NCBI RefSeq assembly: GCF_019837165.1
Contig: NZ_JAGYHC010000001.1
Coordinates: 1,302,001-1,366,000 of the forward strand
Reading direction: 5' to 3'
DNA from: Virgibacillus sp. NKC19-3
GTDB lineage: Bacteria; Bacillota; Bacilli; Bacillales; Amphibacillaceae
Length of the DNA stretch: 64,000 bases
Positions 57,697 through 64,000 of this stretch are shown one piece after another. Each line of letters opens with the position of its first letter. Within the stretch, counting starts at the first letter, position 1. The position numbers and the translations under genes were made by a program. A model generated the notes under the pieces. That model did no database searches. It saw only the letters and a list, made by a program, of their open reading frames with translations, and was not told where the DNA came from.

Positions 57697-57717
57697 TTCG
57701 ACCCCGAACACCGGTAT
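57697..57717 (+). repeat. Right copy of the tRNA-Leu 3' end (candidate attR)
   Basis: TTCGACCCCGAACACCGGTA plus T, one mismatch to 55034-55054. No other part of a tRNA is recognisable upstream of it. The rest of the 57504-57886 gap shows no gene. Confidence 0.6.
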
Positions 57718-57752
57718 TTATCTCATTAACGCTGAATAAACATGTAATGAGC

Positions 57753-57785
57753 GCTGATCTCTATATTTATAGAATCAGCATTATT
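57753..57785 (+). terminator. Hairpin, possibly the original tRNA-operon terminator
   Basis: GCTGAT and ATCAGC with inner TCTAT/ATAGA pairs, followed by ATTATTATATT. It lies 36 bp after the right tRNA-Leu fragment. Confidence 0.45.
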
Positions 57786-57886
57786 ATATTCCTATAAGCA
57801 GCCAAACACAATAATAATGAAAATTCTGCTATTATATAACTAATTCATGCAAACGCTGAACAATCCGTGAAAGAAGGTTGATCCTA

Positions 57887-58528
57887 TTGATACATATAAT
57901 TCGCTGGGCTGTTTTCATCATAGGTGTAATGCTTTTTAGTGTTGGTATTACTGTTGCGATAAATGTCCAGCATCTTGGTATTCATCCGTGGGACGTATTG
58001 AATGTAGCACTTTTTGAGCGCATTGGTCTATCGATCGGATCGTGGACTATTATCATTTCAGGCGTATTAATTATGGTGTCATGGATACTTGATAAGAGAT
58101 ATATTAAACTAGGGACATTTTTCAATGCGTTTTTAGTTGGGGTGTTTGTGGATCTATTGATGTGGCTTGATTTCTTGCCAAAGGCTACGCATGCATGGCC
58201 GGATATATTTATGATCATTACCGGGATTGTAATTATGGGAGTAGGTGGTGGTGTTTACAATGCAGCAGGAGTAGGCTCCGGTCCACGTGATGGATTTATG
58301 CTGTCGATCTCTGATAAATTAAGGGCTCCCATAAGGAGAATTCGGATTATCACAGAGAGCTTGGTTTTACTGCTAGGCTTGATTTTAGGTGGGCCTGTAT
58401 TTGTATTTACTTTTATTTTTACTTTTATACAGAGTCCCTTGTTTCAGTTTTCTTATTTGAAAATGAGGGGGCTGATTGATTTGATAGAGGTGAGCTTAAA
58501 AAAACAATCGTCAAAATCCAGTGCATAG
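57887..58528 (+). CDS. YczE/YyaS/YitT family integral membrane protein
   Basis: About 213 residues with five membrane segments. The YczE-type blocks are present: FIIGVMLFSVGITVAINVQH, LGIHPWDVLNVAL, IGSWTIIISGVLIMVSWILD, the conserved VYNAAGVGSGPRDGFML loop and IIMGVGGG. YczE is linked to surfactin production in B. subtilis; the wider family has no known mechanism. The start is probably TTG at 57887, nine bases after GAAGG; TTG at 57878 overlaps that site. Confidence 0.85.
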   Translation: MIHIIRWAVFIIGVMLFSVGITVAINVQHLGIHPWDVLNVALFERIGLSIGSWTIIISGVLIMVSWILDKRYIKLGTFFNAFLVGVFVDLLMWLDFLPKATHAWPDIFMIITGIVIMGVGGGVYNAAGVGSGPRDGFMLSISDKLRAPIRRIRIITESLVLLLGLILGGPVFVFTFIFTFIQSPLFQFSYLKMRGLIDLIEVSLKKQSSKSSA

Positions 58529-58692
58529 GGTAAAATTGTATTTTGCACAATGTGTAGCGTATTATTTTTATATTTTCATTAGGAGAAAATTGAATTTTAG
58601 TTTTGATGTCTATCTGAGAAATGCACTTTTACCTTCTGCAGTAATTTCCCTTCCATGCTAGAATGATAAAAAACGCTGAAGGAGGAAGTGAA

Positions 58693-59373
58693 ATGAAAGC
58701 AGTAAAGAATCAAAGTGTTTATTTTCCGGACGAAGACCAGCAGGAATTGCTTCGGATACTTGACGACATATTTTATTATTCGATTCACCATTTTTCCGCA
58801 ACAATTATAGAGGAAACAGAAGACATTATTTCAACAATGAATATATCGGATGCGCTTGCTGAACGCATTTTTCCACAATTAGTCTGGTGGACCACGTTTT
58901 GTTTACCTGTTGGGACTGAACATATGCCAATTTTCCAGCAATATCTGCAGTTAAACAAACATAGATGGGAAACAAAAAGTAGTTTTTTTCAAGATGTTTT
59001 AGCAAGTTGGCTTTCCTTGAATCCAGGCTTCTATTATGTGCTTGATTTTCAAAGCGGGAGTGGAAGTGTATTTATTTGTAGGGATCTATTTGACGGGGAG
59101 ACAAAGATTGTACGTATGTACCAAAGAAAGTTCCTGGTACCAAAATGTGGTGAAATGATAACAGGTTTATTGATCCCAATGGGTAATGCTACATACATAA
59201 CCCAGGGTGGGCTTTTTCATATCCCTGAGGAGTTATCTCAGCAGGTGTCTCGTGAAATTCTCGCTTACGCTAAGAAGCAAATCATATCTACTAACTACGA
59301 TTTTAACCCTCACCTATATCCTTCACTTATTATGATCATCCTGGAAATGATGGAGAAAGCCTATGGAAAATAA
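58693..59373 (+). CDS. Hypothetical soluble protein
   Basis: A 226-residue protein of no family I recognise. It is mostly helical at both ends, with a central beta-rich part (PGFYYVLDFQSGSGSVFICR, DLFDGETKIVRMYQRKF, LVPKCGEMITGLLIPMGN, ATYITQGGLFHIPEEL). Aromatic-rich segments such as FPQLVWWTTFCLPVG are notable. No signal peptide or membrane helix. GAAGGAGGAAG precedes the ATG at 58693. A tiny frame overlaps its stop. Confidence 0.75.
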   Translation: MKAVKNQSVYFPDEDQQELLRILDDIFYYSIHHFSATIIEETEDIISTMNISDALAERIFPQLVWWTTFCLPVGTEHMPIFQQYLQLNKHRWETKSSFFQDVLASWLSLNPGFYYVLDFQSGSGSVFICRDLFDGETKIVRMYQRKFLVPKCGEMITGLLIPMGNATYITQGGLFHIPEELSQQVSREILAYAKKQIISTNYDFNPHLYPSLIMIILEMMEKAYGK

Positions 59374-59452
59374 TCCGGAACATATAATTGAACAATTAGC
59401 TGATGGAAAAATAAGAATTATATTTGTTGAGGAGTTAAAGAAAGCAAAATAG
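59363..59452 (+). CDS. Possible 29-residue peptide overlapping the upstream stop
   Basis: ATG at 59363 lies inside the last codons of the preceding gene and reads MENNPEHIIEQLADGKIRII and FVEELKKAK. GAGAAAGCC is a weak ribosome site. It could be a small coupled gene or the truncated head of a lost gene. Confidence 0.35.
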   Translation: MENNPEHIIEQLADGKIRIIFVEELKKAK

Positions 59453-59477
59453 AGATAAAAAAAGGAATGAATGAAAT

Positions 59478-59507
59478 GACCAAAGAAATCCATCCATTTC
59501 TTTGGTC
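59478..59507. terminator. Hairpin between convergent small genes
   Basis: GACCAAAGAAAT and ATTTCTTTGGTC form a perfect 12-bp stem with a six-base loop. T-run is weak on the + side. Confidence 0.55.
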
Positions 59508-59512
59508 TTCAT

Positions 59513-59647
59513 CTATAATTGGGTATATTTTTCAACCGTAGTGGTCATTGCTCTTTCAATATCATATGCATCGATGACATATTGTATTAGAAACCAGCAT
59601 GCAATTATTGCTGCTACTATGCCTAGTGCTAATAGAATCACTATCAT
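59513..59647 (-). CDS. Small single-pass membrane protein
   Basis: A 44-residue peptide, MIVILLALGIVAAIIACWFL then IQYVIDAYDIERAMTTTVEK. One membrane helix (residues 2-25) is followed by a short amphipathic tail. GAGGTGAAGGG precedes the ATG at 59647. An upstream in-frame extension to 59695 has no better site. Function unknown. Confidence 0.5.
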   Translation of the reverse strand: MIVILLALGIVAAIIACWFLIQYVIDAYDIERAMTTTVEKYTQL

Positions 59648-59856
59648 TTTACCCTTCACCTCAAAAATCGCCTCCTCCTGATGTAAGCGTACCAAAAGCG
59701 ATTATAACTGTAAATATCGAAGTGATTTTTTTAAGAAGTTACTTCGATCGTTTAGCCAGAGTCGTAGTGCTGCATGTAGTAAAATTAGGATATGAATGTG
59801 ATAAAAAGACAGACACAAGCTCGTCCTATTTTATCGCGTAGGAAATTATAAAATGA

Positions 59857-60234
59857 TTTGCTTGGGCATAACGTATTATTGATTAATGGCTACGTCCAGC
59901 TACAAGCGCCAAAAACGAGGAGATAACACGAGAGCTCCCTGCGATAAAGAAGACTTGGCGACTGACAAGCCGACAGGCGCAGGCAGAGCCATAGTCGCAC
60001 TTATGCCTGTGGCGAAAGTCATCATCGGTTCACTTGACAAAGGAAGGCCGACTAAGAACGGCCTTGCCGGCCAACGCACGGCTCCCCTGATGCAGGGGCA
60101 TGATTCCTTTTCGCTTTCCAAGCATAAGATTCACGTAGACTTTCGCCATTCATTGGCGACAAGTCACGTTCATCTAATCTCAGTTGCAACGCGGGGGTCT
60201 CTACGTTTTTAACCAGGCGCTTTTCACTTTTGTT
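59857..60234. repeat. Large self-complementary repeat, copy 2
   Basis: Nearly identical to 41895-42272. Flank GTAGGAAATTATAAAAT is present at the left. Same nested stems. The right end overlaps the 3' end of the DAO-family gene, whose last codons and stop lie in it. Confidence 0.78.
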
Positions 60235-61349
60235 ATCGCTGCGGCAATGTCATAATCCGTTAAATCCATTTCCAGTTCCATACCAAGAGCGAGCTTGGCC
60301 AACTGTGTGCCGACGTATGGTCCCATAGTCAGACCGGATGCCCCCAATCCATTGGCGAGTAATAATCCCGCATAACCCGGAAGTGCTCCTAGTACTGGGA
60401 GAAAACCTGGAGTAAATGGGCGGAAGCCAACTCTTGTCTCAAGCACTGTGCTATTAGCCAATGCTGGTGCTACTTCTAACGCTTTTGTTAAAATTTCATG
60501 GACGCCACCTGCCGTAACTCGGGTGTCAAAGCCTGTGTGATCATCATGGGTTGAGCCGACAACTAACCGCTGATCATGAAAACCTAAAAGATAGGAATTA
60601 TTTGGAGGCATGACAACAGGCCAATCTGTATTCTCCACCGTCGGAATCTTTAAATGCAAGATTTGTGCTTTTTGCATGGTCACTTCAAAAGAAACACCTA
60701 AAGGCTTGATTAGTTCATTCATCCATGCACCGGATGTGGCAATGACTGTTTCTGCTTCAATTATTTCACTATGAAGTTGAACTCCTGTTACTTGATGACC
60801 GCTACTTAACAGGGTAGCCTCTCCATGCCGCAGTACACCACCATGTTTTTTAAAACCGCGTAATAAGGAGTCGCGCAACTTTCTGCCGTCGACCCGTGCC
60901 CCACCACTGACATGAACAGCGCCGAACCTATCACTAAGGAGTGGGAACATTTCCTGTGTTTGCTTGGTATTTAGAAGGGAAATGTCACCCATTTCTGGGG
61001 CTTCTTCCCGCCGTTTATGTGCACGATCATACATGGCAGTTAGTTTCTTTTCATCGGTGTGAAGACTGATAGCTCCTACTTGCTTATATCCAGTTTCTGT
61101 TTCCCCGTCACTTGCAAGTTCTTGTACTAAATGGGGGTAAATTCGAGCCCCACCTTTTGCTAAACGATACCACGCTTTATTTCGTCGCTGGGATAGCCAT
61201 GGACAAATGATCCCGGCCGCTGCATCTGTTGCTTGTCCTTTATCTTTTCGATCAATTAAGGTGACCTCAGCCCCATTTTTAGCAAGGTGATATGCTGTAC
61301 TAGCACCTAATATTCCGCCGCCTATGATAATGAATTTACTGTGCTGCAT
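60201..61349 (-). CDS. FAD-dependent amino acid oxidase/dehydrogenase (DAO family)
   Basis: A 382-residue flavoprotein of the DAO superfamily (glycine oxidase, D-amino-acid dehydrogenase). N-terminal dinucleotide fold FIIIGGGILGASTAYHLAKN, then VTLIDR, GQATDAAAGIICPW, the middle IATSGAWMNELIKPLG, and the C-terminal VGFRPFTPGFLPVLGALPGY with LANGLGASGLTMGP. It oxidises an amino acid to an imino acid; the exact substrate is open. The last ten or so codons (TKVKSAWLKT) lie inside a repeat element. It overlaps the upstream DinB gene by 14 bases. Confidence 0.85.
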   Translation of the reverse strand: MQHSKFIIIGGGILGASTAYHLAKNGAEVTLIDRKDKGQATDAAAGIICPWLSQRRNKAWYRLAKGGARIYPHLVQELASDGETETGYKQVGAISLHTDEKKLTAMYDRAHKRREEAPEMGDISLLNTKQTQEMFPLLSDRFGAVHVSGGARVDGRKLRDSLLRGFKKHGGVLRHGEATLLSSGHQVTGVQLHSEIIEAETVIATSGAWMNELIKPLGVSFEVTMQKAQILHLKIPTVENTDWPVVMPPNNSYLLGFHDQRLVVGSTHDDHTGFDTRVTAGGVHEILTKALEVAPALANSTVLETRVGFRPFTPGFLPVLGALPGYAGLLLANGLGASGLTMGPYVGTQLAKLALGMELEMDLTDYDIAAAITKVKSAWLKT

Positions 61350-61785
61350 CTGCTACTTGTTTCATGGCTTTCATTTTGCCAAGATGTTCATTTTCATGAT
61401 GGAGAAGCATGTCAAATATATCACCGTATGTTTTAAAGTTCATAAACTCAAATGGAATACCCTGCTTGAAAAAGTCATCCGGAAGGTCATTGATTCGCGT
61501 TTGCTGTTCTTCTAAAAGTTTCCCAAGCTCTGAGATAGCAGGGACGTCTGATGGCCAGTCTGCAGGTTTTGTACCAGTTGCAAATAGATCATTATATTTT
61601 TCCGGGAAATTAGCGGACTGTTTCGGATACCCAAGCAGTAATCCTTCTGTAGTGACAAGAACATGTCCTACATGCCAGTGTATGGTATTATTAAAGGCCT
61701 CGGCTTGATAATCCGCCGTTTTCTCATCAAGATCCTTGATGAAAGAAAGAAAAGTGTTTCGTGTAAAATTAAATAAATGTGACAT
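61336..61785 (-). CDS. DinB-family metal-binding protein
   Basis: A 149-residue four-helix-bundle DinB/YfiT-like protein. The three histidine metal ligands are visible in NNTIHWHVGHVLVTTEGLLL and DIFDMLLHHENEHLGKM. Members may be bacillithiol or metal-dependent thiol transferases. The ATG at 61785 follows TTTTGGAGGGAT. It is co-transcribed with the DAO-family oxidase, whose start codon overlaps its 3' end. Confidence 0.85.
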   Translation of the reverse strand: MSHLFNFTRNTFLSFIKDLDEKTADYQAEAFNNTIHWHVGHVLVTTEGLLLGYPKQSANFPEKYNDLFATGTKPADWPSDVPAISELGKLLEEQQTRINDLPDDFFKQGIPFEFMNFKTYGDIFDMLLHHENEHLGKMKAMKQVADAAQ

Positions 61786-61985
61786 TCTTATCCCTCCAAA
61801 ATCATATCTACGTTTACTATAAGAATAAATAGTGGGGATGTAAAATAACTTGATTTTAGAGAAGAAATACATGGACAGATGGTGAATAATAAAGGTGTAA
61901 TACGAAGTAAAATATTTTTTATGAGCAACTAATTATGGTAATCTAATAATTGAATACGTTATTTTACATATGAAGGAGAATGAAT

Positions 61986-62918
61986 ATGGGTAAGACGTTA
62001 ATTTTCGGACATAAAAGTCCGGATACAGATACGATTTCCTCAGCATTGGTATATGCGGAATTAAAAGGTAAGCTGGGAGAGGATGCTGATCCGGCAAGAC
62101 TCGGTTCCATTAGCAAAGAAACACAATTTGCATTGGATTATTTTGGTGTGGAAGCACCACAACTGATTGAAAATGTACCTAGCGATGTAGAGGATGTTAT
62201 TTTAGTTGATCATAATGAATTCCAGCAAAGTGTGGATAATATTAATGATGTACGTATCGCCGAAGTAATCGATCACCACCGCATTTCCAATTTTGAAACA
62301 AAGGAGCCGCTCTATTTCCGGGCAGAACCAGTTGGATGTACAGCAACCATTTTAAATAAAATGTACAAAGAAAAAGGTATCGCCGTTACGAAAGAAATTG
62401 CCGGATTATTAGTTTCCGCCATTATTTCCGATTCCCTTTTATTAAAATCACCAACCTGCACGCAGGAAGATATCGATGCAGCATATGAATTGGCGGAAAT
62501 TGCCAATGTAAACCTGGAAACATATGGGCTTGAAATGCTACAGGCTGGCGCTGATGTAAGTGATAAAACAGTAACGGAATTGTTAACTATGGATGCTAAG
62601 GAATTTTCCATGGGGGATGCGAACGTAGAAATTGCTCAGGTAAACGCTGTAGACACCAGTCAAATTTATGCATTTCAAGCTGATATCGATACAGAAATCG
62701 AACAAGTTGTTAAAGATAAAGGGCTTGATCTATTCCTATTTGTTGTCACGGATATTCTAAACAATGATTCTGAAGTACTTGCACATGGCGAAGGAAAAGC
62801 GAAAGTGGAATCCGGCTTTGATGTAGTATTGGATGAAAACAATCGGGCTTTATTAAAAGGTGTCGTGTCACGTAAGAAGCAAATTGTTACTGTGCTTACG
62901 GAGGAATTTACAAAATAA
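61986..62918 (+). CDS. ppaC: Manganese-dependent inorganic pyrophosphatase
   Basis: A 310-residue family II (DHH) pyrophosphatase. The N-terminal metal site is [15 protein letters not shown], then DHNEF, and the DHH motif is [12 protein letters not shown]. The C-terminal substrate domain ends [15 protein letters not shown] with the Arg-Lys-Lys triad. It hydrolyses pyrophosphate in the cytoplasm. The ATG at 61986 is seven bases from AAGGAG; the ATG at 61980 is too close. Confidence 0.95.
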   Translation: MGKTLIFGHKSPDTDTISSALVYAELKGKLGEDADPARLGSISKETQFALDYFGVEAPQLIENVPSDVEDVILVDHNEFQQSVDNINDVRIAEVIDHHRISNFETKEPLYFRAEPVGCTATILNKMYKEKGIAVTKEIAGLLVSAIISDSLLLKSPTCTQEDIDAAYELAEIANVNLETYGLEMLQAGADVSDKTVTELLTMDAKEFSMGDANVEIAQVNAVDTSQIYAFQADIDTEIEQVVKDKGLDLFLFVVTDILNNDSEVLAHGEGKAKVESGFDVVLDENNRALLKGVVSRKKQIVTVLTEEFTK

Positions 62919-62921
62919 CAA

Positions 62922-62963
62922 TGAAAAAGGCTTTCTCCAATGAATGGAAAGAGCCTTTTTTCA
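62922..62963. terminator. Bidirectional terminator between ppaC and the cold shock gene
   Basis: AAAAAGGCTTTCTCC and GGAAAGAGCCTTTTTT pair with one offset, loop AATGAAT. Both flanks are suitable A/T runs. Confidence 0.8.
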
Positions 62964-62969
62964 TCATAC

Positions 62970-63170
62970 TTAGTTTTTTACAACGTTTGCAGCTTGTGGG
63001 CCACGGTTACCTTCTTCAATATCAAACGTTACATTCTGGCCGTCATCCAACGTTTTGAAACCTTCGCCTTGAATTGCTGAGAAGTGTACGAATACATCGT
63101 CTCCACCTTCAACTTCGATGAAACCGAAGCCTTTGTCTGCGTTAAACCATTTTACTGAACCTGTGTTCAT
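62970..63170 (-). CDS. Cold shock protein
   Basis: A 66-residue CspA/CspB-type OB-fold RNA-binding protein. RNP1 is KGFGFIEV and RNP2 is VFVHFSAI, with the usual [14 protein letters not shown] start and GPQAANVV end. It melts RNA structure in the cold. The ATG at 63170 is seven bases from GGAGG; the ATG at 63176 is only one base away. The 260-bp upstream gap has room for a long cold-shock leader, but no defined element was identified. Confidence 0.95.
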   Translation of the reverse strand: MNTGSVKWFNADKGFGFIEVEGGDDVFVHFSAIQGEGFKTLDDGQNVTFDIEEGNRGPQAANVVKN

Positions 63171-63434
63171 GTTCATTCCTCCAAGTGCTTATAGCACATT
63201 TATTACTATTTCTGTTCTGGATAACAATTCAAGACGAATAATCACTTAAAAGTTACTATAAATCTTGACAGATATGGATATCTGCATAAATGGAACCAGG
63301 GCTTGAAGAAAGCCGAGTTATCTAATATTGCTAACGAACATAAATAATTAAGATTAGTATAACACAAATAAACAAAAATATATACATGATAAGAAAAAAA
63401 GTTTCATGATTTCTGAAAAAGTTAAGGTAAGGGG

Positions 63435-64000
63435 TTAACCACCTCTAAGATCAAATGTTTTAAGATCAATGCTAAATCGTTCCAGTTGATTCGGGTCTAC
63501 TTCATATCCAATCCCCGGTTTATCGGGGACGTTAATCATACCATTTTTTACAATAACCTCCGGCTTAATGATATCTTGTTGCCAGTAAAGTGCGGAACCG
63601 GCAGTATCTCCTGGCACCATGAATTGTGGCAGCGTCGATAATGCGATATTATGCCCGCGCCCGACCCCGGCCTCTAGCATACCTCCACACCAAACTTCAA
63701 TATTGTGTTCCTGACAATAGTCGTGAATACGTCTTGCTTCCGTTAGTCCACCAACACGACCTATTTTTATATTCATAATCCGGCAGCTTTCTAATTCAAT
63801 GGCTTTTTTTGCATCATCCAACGAGTGAATACTTTCATCCAGGCATATTGGTGTTTTGATAGCTGGTTGAAGCTTAGCATGATTAATAATATCATCATGG
63901 GCTAAGGGTTGTTCTATCATCATTAACTCGAATTCATCCAATTGTTTTAATATATTGATGTCATCAAGCGTATAAGCAGAATTTGCATCTGCCATTATTG
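63435..64000 (-). CDS. Enolase-superfamily enzyme, o-succinylbenzoate synthase / N-succinylamino acid racemase type (partial)
   Basis: The C-terminal 188 residues or so of a muconate-lactonizing-type enolase-superfamily enzyme, cut by the window edge. Visible blocks are [10 protein letters not shown] (first metal Asp), [12 protein letters not shown] (Glu), [14 protein letters not shown] (Asp/Glu), the general-base [14 protein letters not shown] (Lys) and [15 protein letters not shown]. This matches the MenC/NSAR group. Without menE/menB neighbours in view the choice between menaquinone synthesis and racemase is open. Confidence 0.85.
   Translation of the reverse strand, partial: IMADANSAYTLDDINILKQLDEFELMMIEQPLAHDDIINHAKLQPAIKTPICLDESIHSLDDAKKAIELESCRIMNIKIGRVGGLTEARRIHDYCQEHNIEVWCGGMLEAGVGRGHNIALSTLPQFMVPGDTAGSALYWQQDIIKPEVIVKNGMINVPDKPGIGYEVDPNQLERFSIDLKTFDLRGG

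Overview
The window is chromosomal DNA of a low-GC, endospore-forming Bacillaceae, probably a halotolerant relative of Oceanobacillus, Virgibacillus or Lentibacillus. The evidence is AAAGGAGG-type ribosome binding sites, a gamma-type spore protein, PdaA (spore cortex delta-lactam), CtsR and PerR operators, and Bacillus subtilis-like gene order: recX-yfhH-yfhP-mutY, then sspE-like/ntdP/ABC exporter/hemL/bcp/perR/ygzB, then an rRNA operon with a long tRNA array. The genus is inferred from style and synteny, not from a database search.

Layout. 1-6.1 kb: CoA-disulfide-reductase-like enzyme, then a kynurenine operon (kynU with a one-base frameshift, kynB, kynA, NSS transporter) for tryptophan to anthranilate. 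6.4-15.2 kb: two convergent operons that together look like complete lysine catabolism. The + operon has an aminotransferase, a ThDP-dependent decarboxylase-like enzyme, an aldehyde dehydrogenase, L-lysine 6-dehydrogenase and a DUF3870 protein. The - operon has a CaiB/BaiF CoA-transferase, a glutaryl-CoA dehydrogenase-like enzyme and the decayed tail of a semialdehyde dehydrogenase. The proposed route is lysine, allysine, 2-aminoadipate, 2-oxoadipate, glutarate semialdehyde, glutarate, glutaryl-CoA, crotonyl-CoA. 15.6-33.7 kb: mreBH, a CAP-domain secreted protein, glutaminase, a YihY-type membrane protein, an amino-acid ABC binding protein and permease, MFS, OsmC, YfkD, Na+/H+ antiporter-family protein, PdaA, acyl-CoA synthetase, clpE behind two tandem CtsR-controlled promoters, a ComEC-like hydrolase, and an SPFH/Arc-like pair. 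33.8-47.9 kb: an XRE regulator facing an unknown gene, a yfhF remnant, and the recX-to-ygzB block. 48.2-55.1 kb: triple rrn promoters, 16S-23S-5S and 14 tRNA genes. 55.0-57.7 kb: a small foreign segment (ISL3 remnant, NTF2-like protein, MarR regulator, lipoprotein) bracketed by a 21-bp duplication of the 3' end of tRNA-Leu. 57.9-64 kb: YczE-like membrane protein, unknown genes, a DAO-family oxidase with DinB protein, Mn-dependent pyrophosphatase, cold shock protein and a partial enolase-superfamily gene.

The intergenic space is rich in repeats: a MITE-like family with GGCTGGGACAAAA-type ends (about five copies), a family with an AACTGCGACG core (about three copies), and two nearly identical, strongly self-complementary 375-bp elements. 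One of the latter supplies the last codons and stop of the DAO-family oxidase. Several broken genes (kynU, an aldehyde dehydrogenase tail, an SRAP tail, yfhF, an ISL3 head) show ongoing decay, often at the repeats.
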